Shown here piece after piece: positions 51,457 to 60,779 of a stretch of DNA of 64,000 bases (position 1 is its first letter; every line of letters starts with the position of its first letter). Source of the DNA: Actinopolyspora xinjiangensis (GTDB lineage Bacteria; Actinomycetota; Actinomycetes; Mycobacteriales; Pseudonocardiaceae); assembly GCF_900104475.1 (NCBI RefSeq), contig NZ_FNJR01000003.1, positions 40,917 to 104,916 of the forward strand, written 5' to 3'. The position numbers were made by a program, and so were the translations under genes. The notes below the pieces were generated by a model that saw only the letters and a program-made list of their open reading frames with translations, made no database searches and was not told the origin of the DNA.

Positions 51457-51903
51457 TCACTTCGGGGGTGGATCGGCGAACCTCCCCCGCAGCATCCCGG
51501 TCGCCTGACCGACCTCGATGAGGTATCCGTCCGGATCACGCAGGTAACAGCGCAGCTCGGCCTCGCGGTCAAGCGGAGGGGTCAGGAACTCCGCACCCTT
51601 CTCGCTCCACTCGCGGTAGACCGACCAGATGTCGGCGACGCGTATGTTCAGAAAACACGAGACCGGGTCCCCCGGCTCCGGTGGACGCAGCGTCGTCGCG
51701 GGTTTGTCGGGCGTGGGACCTCCGCCGGGATTCATGATCAACCAGCTGTTGGCGACCCGCAGCGTGCACGGATTCTCCTCCAGGACGACTCGACCGCCGA
51801 TCACGTCCCGGTAGAAAGCGCGGGAACGGCTCACGTCGCCGACCGTGAGAAAGAAACTCAGCAGTATCCCCTCGTCGGGCGCCGGGAAGTCCGACAGGCT
51901 CAT
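51457..51903 (-). CDS. VOC-family (glyoxalase/bleomycin-resistance fold) protein
   Basis: This 148-residue protein has paired beta-alpha-beta modules: LLSFFLTVGDVSRSRAFYRD and CFLNIRVADIWSVYREWSEK, ending in LRCYLRDPDGYLIEVGQATG, where the E of IEV is a likely metal ligand. The substrate is unknown. ATG 51903 is preferred because GAGGTGG lies just upstream. Confidence 0.87.
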   Translation of the reverse strand: MSLSDFPAPDEGILLSFFLTVGDVSRSRAFYRDVIGGRVVLEENPCTLRVANSWLIMNPGGGPTPDKPATTLRPPEPGDPVSCFLNIRVADIWSVYREWSEKGAEFLTPPLDREAELRCYLRDPDGYLIEVGQATGMLRGRFADPPPK

Positions 51904-51958
51904 GACCACCTCATTCGTTTCGCGAACTCGGTCGAGCTAGGTCGTCGCGCGAAAGCGC

Positions 51959-52903
51959 TCACCGCGGGGACGCCCGACGCGCGGGATCGTCCTCCAGCGC
52001 CGCGCGGTCCCAGCCGCCCAGCTCGGCGGCCGCTTCGTAGGTCGTACGCAGGAAATCAGCCAGCGTCCGTTCGGGGTCACGCGCGGTCCGGACGTGTTCG
52101 TAGGCGAGCAGGAACTCCCCGTGCTCGTAGTAGGCCGCTTCCGGAAGCACCGGATACCCGGCGAAGCCCGGTGGTTCCGGGTACGCGTAGGAGTAGAAGG
52201 CACCCTCGCGACCGCCACCCGGCCAGAAACCACAGCTGCTGAGCTCGTGCGAGTAGCCCTCGACCATGACCCAGTCCCCGCAGTTGGGAGCACCACCGGG
52301 ATGCCGGGGTGCCTCGCGTCCGGAGAACCTGGTCACGGCCAGGTCCATGGCTCCCCAGAACAGGTGCACCGGACTGACCTTGCCGATGAAGCGGGATCGG
52401 AAGTCGCCGAACACCCGGTGCGCGCACAGCAACTGCCGCCAGAACAGCCACACCTTGTCCGGCTCGTAGGAGGCGTGCTCGGTGTCGGTGTCGAACGGGA
52501 CGGCGCGCACCACCTCGTTCGGGGTCTTGCTCACCGAGGGACGTATCCCCAACTCGTCCAGCGCCGCCATCGTCTCGCTATAGAAGTCGGCGACCGTCTT
52601 GGGCTCCAGCACGACCTCGCGCCGCCCACCGTCACTGGAGCGAATCAACAACCGGTGGTCCTGGAAGTCGAACTCGATGTCGAAGAGATCCCCCTGGTAG
52701 GGGATCGCGGCGGTGGTCAGGCCCCGAGCCGAGAGGTAGAGCGGTACCTGCCACCAGTGGTTGATCATCGGGTCGCAGGCGAGTTTGATCTTGCCGACCA
52801 GCTGCAGCCACATGTGCAGCGTGTCCCTGGTGTCGCTCCAGTCCTCGACCCGCAGCGCGGGCCATCGCAGCTTCCGGTCCGTCGGCGTGTTCGTGCCCGT
52901 CAT
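51959..52903 (-). CDS. DUF5996-family protein
   Basis: This 314-residue soluble protein of a widespread uncharacterised family has WPALRVEDWSDTRDTLHMWL, NHWWQVPLYLSARGLTTAAI, DFYSETMAALDELGIRPSVS, SPVHLFWGAMDLAVTRFSGR and PPGFAGYPVLPEAAYYEHGE. Conserved Trp, His and Tyr suggest a beta-rich ligand- or metal-binding protein. The activity is unknown. ATG 52903 follows AGGGGAG. Confidence 0.85.
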   Translation of the reverse strand: MTGTNTPTDRKLRWPALRVEDWSDTRDTLHMWLQLVGKIKLACDPMINHWWQVPLYLSARGLTTAAIPYQGDLFDIEFDFQDHRLLIRSSDGGRREVVLEPKTVADFYSETMAALDELGIRPSVSKTPNEVVRAVPFDTDTEHASYEPDKVWLFWRQLLCAHRVFGDFRSRFIGKVSPVHLFWGAMDLAVTRFSGREAPRHPGGAPNCGDWVMVEGYSHELSSCGFWPGGGREGAFYSYAYPEPPGFAGYPVLPEAAYYEHGEFLLAYEHVRTARDPERTLADFLRTTYEAAAELGGWDRAALEDDPARRASPR

Positions 52904-52947
52904 CGACTCCCCTGAGAACGGATCCTCGGCGCGGTGCGATTCGTCGT

Positions 52948-53940
52948 TCAGCTGGTGCGTTCCGCCGGAGGCGGCGTGAAGGTGATCTCCTCGTCCGGCG
53001 AGGGCACCCGGAGCGTGGGCAGCACCTGCTCGATCTCGGCGCGGGACGGCTCCAGCCAAGGGGGCAGCTTCAACGCCCTTCCCAGCTCCATCAACGGCTC
53101 GTCGACCGTGAAACCCGGGGGGTCGGTGGCGATCTCGAACAGCACCCCACCGGGCTCGCGGAAATAGATGGAGTGGAAGTACCTGCGGTCCAGCACCGGG
53201 GTGACGTCCAGACCCTGGTCCAGCAGGGTGTTGCGCCAGTCGACCTGCTCGGCGTCGTCGTGGGCACGCCATGCGATGTGGTGGACCGTTCCGGCGGCGA
53301 CCATTCCCAGTGGTGCTTCCGGGCTGCACAGCACGTCCACCATGGCCCCGGAACCGCCGTCTCCCGTGGCGAACCGGAACCGCGCCCCGGACTCCTCGAC
53401 GAGCCGAAAACCCATGGTCTCGGTCAACAGTTCGGCGGTGTGCTCATGCCCTATTTCCGTCACGGTGACGGAGTGAAGTCCTCTGATGGCGTAGTCCGGC
53501 GGAATGGGACCGTCCTCCCAGGGAGCACGGGAGTCGGCCTCGGGATGGCCGACCAGCTCGACCAGCAACCCGTCCGGATCGGCGACCGTCAGGGTCTCCT
53601 CACTTGACCGGGTGGTGGGGGTGCCGACGTTGACCTCGATACCGTCGAGATGCCGCTGCCACCATCCCAGCGAGTGCTGCGGCACGGAGAAGGCGACGGT
53701 GGTGGTCTGCCCCGCGCCGCGCCGGCCACGCGGCGCCCCCGGCCACGGGAAGAAGGTGATCAGCGTACCCGGCTGCCCCGACTCCCCACCGAAGTACAGG
53801 TGGTAGGTGTCCGGGGCGTCGAAGTTGACGGTTCGCTTGACCAGGCGCAGCCCCAGTGCGGTGCGGTAGAAGTCCACGTTACGCTGCGGATCCGTGGCGA
53901 TCGCGGTCACGTGGTGCAATCCGCTGGGCGTACTCGGCAT
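52948..53940 (-). CDS. Ring-cleaving dioxygenase (VOC family, MhqO-like)
   Basis: This 330-residue protein has two VOC modules. The first starts PSTPSGLHHVTAIATDPQRN with a metal-ligand His, and the second contains RGLHSVTVTEIGHEHTAELL and EPGGVLFEIATDPPGFTVDE with the ligand Glu. Such Fe(II) enzymes cleave hydroquinone or catechol rings and are often quinone-inducible. ATG 53940 gives the normal start. Confidence 0.87.
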   Translation of the reverse strand: MPSTPSGLHHVTAIATDPQRNVDFYRTALGLRLVKRTVNFDAPDTYHLYFGGESGQPGTLITFFPWPGAPRGRRGAGQTTTVAFSVPQHSLGWWQRHLDGIEVNVGTPTTRSSEETLTVADPDGLLVELVGHPEADSRAPWEDGPIPPDYAIRGLHSVTVTEIGHEHTAELLTETMGFRLVEESGARFRFATGDGGSGAMVDVLCSPEAPLGMVAAGTVHHIAWRAHDDAEQVDWRNTLLDQGLDVTPVLDRRYFHSIYFREPGGVLFEIATDPPGFTVDEPLMELGRALKLPPWLEPSRAEIEQVLPTLRVPSPDEEITFTPPPAERTS

Positions 53941-54076
53941 GGTTTCCGCCTCCCTCGCTGGAGGCCCGCCGCGGCCGTCGGACTCCAGCGGCGGGGTGGC
54001 TGTGACTGCCAGTCCCATCCTCCGGTATCTCCGCCCGTCTCGCAGCGCACGCCGGGGGTTCCGAAGCCGCGCCGCG

Positions 54077-55012
54077 TCACCGCCCCGACTGCCGGGCCTC
54101 CCGCTGCGGCACCACCGTGTAGTAGGGATCCCGGGCGGACTCCCGTCCGGCCTCGAACACACCGTAGCGGGTGGCAGCAGAGGCGGCCGTGCCGCAGAGC
54201 CCCGCCAGGACGGCCACGCTCCCGCTGCGGCGGGCCAACAACGCGCCGACGGCGCACCCGGCGGCCAGCACCCTGGCCGCGCGTAGCACGGTTCCCGCCC
54301 TGCCCGTCCGGTAGACCTCGGCGATCCTGCCCGCCCGGTGTTCCAGCGCCCGGCTCGCCACGAGCTCGCCGAGCGAGCCCACCACGGCCATGCGCCGCGC
54401 CGGTCCGGCCTCCGCGCGTGGTGCCAGCATCGTCCCCGCGCTTCCGGCCGCCCCCACCGAGCTGAAGGCGAACACGAAGGGGAGCTCACGGCGCGTCTCG
54501 TGCCAACCGGGCACCGCCGTGTCGGCGAGCAGCACGGCGGTGTAGGTCGTCATCGCCGGCCCCAGCACCCCGGCGCACCCGGCCGCCACGTTGGCGATCG
54601 GGCGGGCGAAACCGGTGAGTTCGGAAACCGCGACGGCACCGCTGAGTGCGGAGAACGGGGCGAGTATCCAGGACCCCACGCTCAGCGGCGAGGTGGGTTT
54701 GAACACGCGCAGCATGTTCAGGAACCGCCGGGGACGGCCGAGGTCGTGAACGAGCGCCAGCACGCTGGCACTCGAACCGCCCGCCGCGCAGAGTCGCCCG
54801 ACCCGGCACAACCGGGGCTGGCCCCGGAGCTGGGCGAGAACCGCCATCACCGCCGACCCCCCCGCCATACCTCCCAGGTAGAGGTAGGCGGGCACGTCGG
54901 GAACCTTCCAGGTCGGTTCCTTGATGATCGGCCTGCCGTAGTACGACCGGAACGACTCGCGCCCCTCGGGGGCGTCGCCGGAAGGGCCGCCGGTCGGCGC
55001 GTTCGCGGTCAA
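54077..55012 (-). CDS. NrfD/PsrC-type membrane subunit of formate dehydrogenase
   Basis: This 311-residue polytopic subunit has about eight helices; features are KVPDVPAYLYLGGMAGGSAV, HDLGRPRRFLNMLRVFKPTS and PLSVGSWILAPFSALSGAVA. In PsrC/NrfD proteins the conserved acidic and Arg residues near HDLGRP form the quinone site. It anchors the iron-sulfur and catalytic subunits and passes electrons to quinone. TTG 55012 overlaps the Fe-S subunit stop as TTGA. Confidence 0.88.
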   Translation of the reverse strand: MTANAPTGGPSGDAPEGRESFRSYYGRPIIKEPTWKVPDVPAYLYLGGMAGGSAVMAVLAQLRGQPRLCRVGRLCAAGGSSASVLALVHDLGRPRRFLNMLRVFKPTSPLSVGSWILAPFSALSGAVAVSELTGFARPIANVAAGCAGVLGPAMTTYTAVLLADTAVPGWHETRRELPFVFAFSSVGAAGSAGTMLAPRAEAGPARRMAVVGSLGELVASRALEHRAGRIAEVYRTGRAGTVLRAARVLAAGCAVGALLARRSGSVAVLAGLCGTAASAATRYGVFEAGRESARDPYYTVVPQREARQSGR

Positions 55013-56019
55013 CGGCGACCTCCCAGGAAGCAGGAGGCGATGGTCACCGCCGCCGTCGTCGCCGCGGCCAGGGCGTAGGCGGCCATCGCGGGCAGGTCCC
55101 TGGTGGTGACCACCGGATCGGGTGGCAGCCCGTAGACCTCGGGCTCGTCCAGCAGCAGGAAGAACGCACCGTCACCTCCCACGCCGTCGGTGGGATCGTG
55201 CCCGTAGAGCCTGGCTTCGGTGATCCCCTGCTCGTGCAGCTGGTCGAGGCGCTGTTCGGCCCGCTGCCGCAGCTGGTCGAGCGGCCCGTACTGGATGGAC
55301 TCGGTGGGGCAGGCGGTGGCGCACGCCGGGGCCAGTCCCGAGCCGAGCCGGTCCTGGCACAGCGTGCACTTGAACGCTCCACCGTTCCGGGGATGGATGT
55401 CGATCACCCCGTAGGGGCAGGCCGGGACGCAGTAGCCGCACCCGTTGCACACCTCGTCCTGGACCACCACCGTGCCGTGCTCGGTGCGGATCAACGCTCC
55501 CGTCGGGCACACGTCCAGGCAGGCGGCGTGCGTGCAGTGCTTGCAGACGTCGGAGGACATCAGCCAGCGCACCTCGGTCGCCCCGGCCCCGTCCGCGCCC
55601 TCCGTGGACTCCTGCGGTGCTCCCACGCCCGGCATGCCGAGATCCACCCTGGAACGGGTCGAGGGGTCGATGCGCTGCTCGACGAACGCCACGTGGCGCC
55701 AGGTGGTGGCTCCGAGGTCGATGGTGTTGTCGTAGGACATCCCGGTCAGATCCAGCCCGTCCTCGTCGAGGAGGTTCCACTCCTTGCAGGCGACCTCGCA
55801 GGCCTTGCATCCGATGCACACGCTGGTGTCGGTGAAGAACCCGACCCGTTCCGGGTGCGAGGCCGGATACCCCGCCTCGGAGCTGGGATCGGCCAGCGGA
55901 CCGCTGAGCCGGTTGACTCCCCCGGTGACCTCCTCCGGTTCCGCCCGGCCGTGCGCGCCGGTCCGCATCGAACGTTCGAGCCCGAAGAGGGGGTGTTCGG
56001 ACGACGCGTCAGGACTCAT
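55009..56019 (-). CDS. Formate dehydrogenase iron-sulfur subunit (four [4Fe-4S], membrane anchor)
   Basis: This 336-residue protein has the four-cluster ferredoxin arrangement: CIGCKACEVACKEWN, CKHCTHAACLDVCP, CNGCGYCVPACPYGV and CTLCQDRLGSG followed by CATACP. A C-terminal hydrophobic helix (AAYALAAATTAAVTIASCFL) anchors it. It carries electrons from the catalytic subunit to the NrfD-type subunit. ATG 56019 overlaps the catalytic gene's end by 11 bases. Length and cluster spacing match FdnH/FdoH-type subunits. Confidence 0.93.
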   Translation of the reverse strand: MSPDASSEHPLFGLERSMRTGAHGRAEPEEVTGGVNRLSGPLADPSSEAGYPASHPERVGFFTDTSVCIGCKACEVACKEWNLLDEDGLDLTGMSYDNTIDLGATTWRHVAFVEQRIDPSTRSRVDLGMPGVGAPQESTEGADGAGATEVRWLMSSDVCKHCTHAACLDVCPTGALIRTEHGTVVVQDEVCNGCGYCVPACPYGVIDIHPRNGGAFKCTLCQDRLGSGLAPACATACPTESIQYGPLDQLRQRAEQRLDQLHEQGITEARLYGHDPTDGVGGDGAFFLLLDEPEVYGLPPDPVVTTRDLPAMAAYALAAATTAAVTIASCFLGGRR

Positions 56020-59000
56020 CCCCGCCTCCCTCGGCCGTAGTCGTGCCGCTGTCCGGCGTCCCGTCATCCCGCTTCTCGCCATCCGGTGTCGGAGCGTCGC
56101 CGCCGGTGTGCTCGGTGATGCCCGCGCGGGCGCGGTAGGTGGCCACCAACCTGTTCAGCTCCGGCCCGCGGGGCCGTCTGCCGGGACGGATGTCGCAGGT
56201 GCCCGCCTTGGTCTCCATGATGTGCACGGTGGGGTCCAGCGCGACCCCGAGCAACTCGTTGGCGGCGTCCCCCGTGGTCAGTCCGTTGGGTCCCCAGTGC
56301 CACGGGATGCCGATCTGGTGCAGCGTCCTGCCGTTCGAACGCAGCGGGCGAATGCGCTGCGTGACCAGCACACGTCCCTCGATCGCACCGCGAGCGGTGA
56401 TCACCGTGGCCCAACCTAGGTGGCGCAGCGCCCGTTCGGCGGCCAGTTCCGGGGAGACCTCGAAGAACATCGCGGGGGCCAGCTCCGCCAGGTGCGGCAA
56501 CCACCTACTCATCCCACCGGCGGTGTGGTGCTCGGTGAGCCGGAAGGTGGTGAACACGTAGGGGAACACCTCCGCTCCCGGTTCGGCACCACTGGGTTGG
56601 TACCGGTTCTCCGGCCGGTGGTACAGCTGGCGCGCCGGGTTGCGCTGCGTGGTGTGCAGCGTGTTGCTCAGCGGTGACTCCTGCGGCTCGTAGTGGGTGG
56701 GCAGCGGGCCGTCGCGCAGCCCGGCCGGTGCGTACAGCCAGCCGAGCCCGTCGCCCTGCATGACGAACGGGTCGGTGCCGCGCAGCGCCTCGGGACCGCG
56801 TGCCTCGGCGGCCGGTTCGTAGTCGGGAGGTTTGGTCGCCTCGAAGTCGGGCACGTCGTGGCCGGTCCAGCGCTGCTGTCGCTCGTCCCACCAGACGTGG
56901 GCTTTGCGCTCGCTCCACGGTCTGCCCGCCGGGTCGGCGGCGGCGCGGTTGTACAGGATTCGCCGGTTGGCGGGCCAGGCCCAGCCCCACCCGGGGGCGA
57001 CCCAGGACTGCCGCTGCCCCGGTTCCCGGCGCGCGGCCCGGTTGACCTCCTCGGCGTAGACCCCGCAGTAGATCCAGCACCCCGAACGCGTGGAGCCGTC
57101 GGAGCGCAGCAGGGTGTAGGAGGACAGTGCCCGGCCGTTCGCGTCGGTGCCGTTTATCTCGCGGAGCACGGCGTCGGCGCTCGGTTCCTCGATGGCCCCC
57201 TCCGTGGGGTAGTCCCAGGTCAGTTCCAGCACGGGGCGGTCACGTTCGCGCTGGTCCGCGTCGCGTTCGAGCCGCCGGGCCGCGAGCTTGGACTTGATCC
57301 GCAGTCCCAGGTGGTAGAAGAACCACAGGTCGCTGCGCTGGTCGTCGGCGGGCTCGACCGCCTTGTGGTGCCACTGCAGCATGCGCTGGGTGTTGGTGAA
57401 GGTGCCGTCCTTCTCGGTGTGCGCGGCCGCGGGCAGGAAGAACACCTCGGTGCCGATCTCGGTGGGGCTCGTCTCACCGTCGTCCACCTCCGGCCCGTCC
57501 TTCCAGAACGTGGCCGTTTCGATCATGTTCAGGTCGCGCACCACCAGCCAGTCCAGATTGGCCAGCCCCATGCGCTGCTGGTGCGCGTTGGCCGTGCCCA
57601 CCGCGGGGTTCTCGCCGATGACGAAGTAGCCGCGCACCCTGCCCTCGATCTGGTCGATCACGGTGCGGAAGCTGCCGTGGTCACCGGTGAGCCTGGGCAG
57701 GTGATCGAACCGGAAGTCGTTCTCGGCGGTGGCGTACTCGCCCCACCAGGCCTTGAGCAGGCTGACGACGTAGTCGCGCATGTTGGCCCAGTACCCCTTG
57801 TCGGCGGCGTTGGTGGCCACGAAGTCGTCCAGCGAGAGATCCGGGTGCGCCGACGGCATCGGGATGTAGCCGGGCAGCAGGTCGAACAGGGTGGGGATGT
57901 CGGTCGATCCCTGGATGCTGGCGTGACCCCGCAGCGCGAGAATCCCACCGCCGGGTCTGCCGATGTTGCCGAGCAGCAGCTGCAGGATGGAGGCGGCCCG
58001 GATGTACTGCACCCCCACCGTGTGATGGGTCCAGCCCACGGCGTAGGCGAAGGCGGTGGTGCGCTGCCTGCCCGAGTTGGCGACCAGCGCCTCGGCGACC
58101 TCGTGGAACCGCCACCGCTCGATCCCGCACAGCTGCTCCACGAGTTCCGGGGTGTAGCGGGCGAAGTGGCGCTTGAGGATCTGGAACACGCAGCGCGGGT
58201 GGGTCAGGCTCGGATCGGTCTCGGGCTCGGCGCGAGGCGTCGAGCCCCCCGCCGCGGCCGCTCGGTCGTGCTCGGATGCGCCGAGGACGTCGTTCCACTG
58301 GTCGCGCTCGCCGGCCGCCGGGTTGACCCGACTCCCCTGGTAGGACCAGCTGGCCGGGTCGTAGGCGTCGCCGGTGAACCCGGAGAACACGCCGTCCAGG
58401 TCCTCGGTGTCGGCGAAGGACTCGTCGACGATCGTGGCCGCGTTGGTGTAGTTGACCACGTACTCGTGGAAGTGGTGCCCGCCCCGCAGCACGTGGTTGA
58501 TCAGCCCGCCGAGGAAGGCGATGTCGCTGCCCGCGCGCAGCGGGACGAACGTGTCGGCCATGGCCGAGGTGCGGGTGAACCGGGGATCGACGTGGATGAT
58601 CTTCGCGCCGCGCCGCTTGGCCTCCATCACCCACTGGAACCCGACCGGGTGAGCTTCGGCCATGTTGGAGCCCTGGATGACCACGCAGTCGGAGTTGCTC
58701 AGGTCCTGCTGGAAGGTTGTGGCCCCACCGCGGCCGAAGGAGGTTCCCAGACCGGGAACCGTGGAGGAGTGTCAAATGCGGGCCTGGTTCTCGATCTGGA
58801 TGGCGCCGAGGGCGGTGTAGAGCTTCTTCATGAGGTAGTTTTCCTCATTGTCCAGCGTGGCCCCGCCCAGGCTCGCGATTCCCATGGTGCGGCGCAGCCG
58901 CGTACCGTCCGAATCGGTCTCCTGCCAGGTCTCGTCGCGGGTGCGGATCACCCGGTCGGCGATCATGTCGACCGCGGTGTCGAGGTCGAGCTCCTCCCAC

Positions 59001-59332
59001 TCGGTGCCGTACGGCCGTCGGTAGGCGACCCTGCGCTGCCTGTCGGGCGAGGTCACCAGAGAGCGACTGGCCGACCCCTTCGGGCAGAGCCTGCCCCGGC
59101 TCACCGGCGAGTCGGGATCGCCCTCGATCTGGGTGACGGCACCGTCGCGCACGAACACGCGTTGCGCACAGCCCACGGCGCAGTAGGGGCACACCGAACC
59201 GACCACCGCGTCGGCGTCCTCGGTGCGGGCGTGCTCGCGGTCGGTGGCGGCCGAACGGGCCGCCTGACCACGACCGAGCGGATCGGACCCCAGCAACTGG
59301 CGCAGCACCGGCCAGCGCAACCACTCCCGCAT
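56009..59332 (-). CDS. Selenocysteine-containing formate dehydrogenase catalytic subunit (Mo/W-bisMGD)
   Basis: This 1107-residue formate dehydrogenase alpha subunit is encoded through an in-frame TGA. The N-terminal [4Fe-4S] site is SVCPYCAVGCAQRVF with the fourth Cys in RLCPKGSAS (C48, C51, C55, C83). The active site reads ENQARI-U-HSSTVPGLGTSF, residue U187, equal to the Sec site of FdhF/FdoG families. Beyond it come NSDCVVIQGSNMAEAHPVGF and the remaining molybdopterin domains (WTHHTVGVQYIRAASILQLL; FWKDGPEVDDGETSP; HQIGIPWHWGPNGLTTGDAA). A SECIS-type hairpin follows the TGA. No Tat signal is obvious. Without Sec readthrough the gene would appear as two ORFs (58772-59332 and 56009-58684). 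Confidence 0.93.
58735..58774 (-). promoter_or_regulatory. SECIS element and Sec-encoding UGA of the formate dehydrogenase mRNA
   Basis: On the minus strand the UGA (58774-58772) is followed 11 bases later by the hairpin GGUUCCC-GGUCU-GGGAACC (58760-58742), a perfect 7-bp stem with the GGUCU loop. Both distance and loop equal those of bacterial fdhF-type SECIS elements recognised by SelB. Confidence 0.92.
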
Positions 59333-59582
59333 CGCCGATCACCAACTCTCGAGGCGTCGCCGCCGATGCTGCGCCCGCCGGTGCGGTGGCGCAACCGCGA
59401 GCGGCCCTTCCCGTACCGCCGGCGACGCTCCGCTCACACGGACACGTGAGGAGCAGTCCCACTTCACCGGATGTGTCGAACCCGGCACACGCGGAGCGCG
59501 TGGTGCGATAGATTCCCACCGGGCAAGTGATCATGCCGCAGGGCAAGAGCATCGCACGATCGAGTGAAACCCAGGGGGAAGC

Positions 59583-60143
59583 GTGGCCGAAGGGGAAAGC
59601 GGACAGCCGAACACGGGCGGATCGAGTGAAACGGGCACCGACGGTCAGCCCGGGATGGACGCCGCGGACCGGGCCGCGCTGGACGCCGAGATGCAGGACG
59701 TGGCCGGCAGCGCGCTGTTCACCGGTCCCGCCGGGCTCGCCAAGGAGATGGCCGACATCGCCCGCATCGCCGACCGCGCCAACACCAAGGCCGAACTGGC
59801 CCAGGCCATCAGCGACAACACCCGCATGGTCGTCGACCCCGACGAGGTCGACGCGCTCGCGGGGTTCTTCGAGGAGAAGGCCAGTGAACTGGAAGATCGT
59901 CAGAGGGAGGTCAGTGAACTGGCGAGCGTATCTCCACCTGGCACCGATCCGGTCAGCACCGGCGCCGCGTCGATCCACGGCCAAGTCGCTTCCGGAGATG
60001 ACCGGTCCTACTTTCCGAACTACCTGAAACTCGCGCAGGTGTTCAACGACACCGCCGCGAGCCTGCGCTCCAGCGCCAAGCAGACCCGCACCGACGACGC
60101 CAACGCCGCCGACAGCTTCGACCGGGGGATCCAGGATGCGTAA
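59583..60143 (+). CDS. WXG/ESX-associated helical protein, unknown
   Basis: This 186-residue, mainly helical acidic protein has features MDAADRAALDAEMQDVAGSA, MADIARIADRANTKAELAQA, DEVDALAGFFEEKASELEDR and FNDTAASLRSSAKQTRTDDA. The amphipathic helices with small residues recall secreted ESX helical-bundle proteins, and the neighbours (DUF3558, PPE-like, EspG) support that. GTG 59583 follows AGGGGGAAGC. Its stop lies 8 bases inside the next gene's start, so they overlap. Confidence 0.7.
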   Translation: MAEGESGQPNTGGSSETGTDGQPGMDAADRAALDAEMQDVAGSALFTGPAGLAKEMADIARIADRANTKAELAQAISDNTRMVVDPDEVDALAGFFEEKASELEDRQREVSELASVSPPGTDPVSTGAASIHGQVASGDDRSYFPNYLKLAQVFNDTAASLRSSAKQTRTDDANAADSFDRGIQDA

Positions 60144-60717
60144 CACCGTCGCCACGGGGGTCTCCCTGGCAGCGGGACTGCTGCTGCTCGCCGGATGCAG
60201 TAGTGGTGGTCAGACCGGTCAAGCGGCGCAGGACACCACAGAGACCGGCACGAGCAGCAGCACCAGCAGCGACGCCGGAGTGAGCCTGCCGGAGCGCACC
60301 GCCCCCGCCAAATCCCTCGACCTCGCAGACCCCTGCACCATCATCACGCAACAACAAGCAACCAAACTCGGAGTCAACCAGCCGTTGGAAAGGAAAGAAC
60401 TGAACAGCAAGCAAGGCTGTGACTACAAGAATGGAAAATCCGGCGCCGACGGCGGATGGGCCATGTTCGTAGCAGCCGACCCGAGCCGAACGGCGCAGGA
60501 ATTCGCCAGCAAACGCCCCAGCGGCGAAAGCACGAAGATCGCTGGCTACCCCGCTTACGAGCTCGAAAAGCAGTACGGGTGCCTGATAGCCGTTGACGTG
60601 GCGAACTCCGGATCGCTCTTCGTGAACGGCTCGATACGTCTGCAAACTCGCCCCGAAGCATGTTCGGTCACGACCGAGTTCGCCGAAGCCGCGCTCAAGA
60701 ACCTGCCTGAAGCATGA
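60136..60717 (+). CDS. DUF3558-family lipoprotein, copy 1
   Basis: This 193-residue lipoprotein starts MRNTVATGVSLAAGLLLLAG with lipobox LAGC, has a Ser/Thr-rich linker, then the DUF3558 domain (LDLADPCTIITQQQATKLGV; CDYKNGKSG; GCLIAVDVANSGSLFVNGS; LQTRPEACSVTTEFAEAAL). Paired Cys suggest disulfides. DUF3558 proteins are common beside ESX genes in Pseudonocardiales. A 246-base segment recurs at 60851-61096 in the tandem copy. Confidence 0.85.
   Translation: MRNTVATGVSLAAGLLLLAGCSSGGQTGQAAQDTTETGTSSSTSSDAGVSLPERTAPAKSLDLADPCTIITQQQATKLGVNQPLERKELNSKQGCDYKNGKSGADGGWAMFVAADPSRTAQEFASKRPSGESTKIAGYPAYELEKQYGCLIAVDVANSGSLFVNGSIRLQTRPEACSVTTEFAEAALKNLPEA
60138..60383 (+). repeat. Tandem 246-base repeat, first copy (5' part of DUF3558 gene)
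   Basis: It matches 60851-61096 with only a few differences near its start. It covers the signal peptide, linker and first third of the domain. Confidence 0.85.
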
Positions 60718-60779
60718 GACGTACTGGAAGCAGGAGACAGGCTGGGAGGTTCCCCATTCCGTCCGCCGAGGGGGAAGCA

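Noticed and set aside
58772-58774. TGA in the formate dehydrogenase gene read as a nonsense mutation (pseudogene)
   Set aside because: The stop lies at the exact Sec position and is followed by a correctly spaced SECIS hairpin; the rest of the gene is intact.
56693-59449. 918-codon plus-strand frame opposite the formate dehydrogenase
   Set aside because: Complement of a conserved enzyme; no domain features; GC-rich codon artefact.
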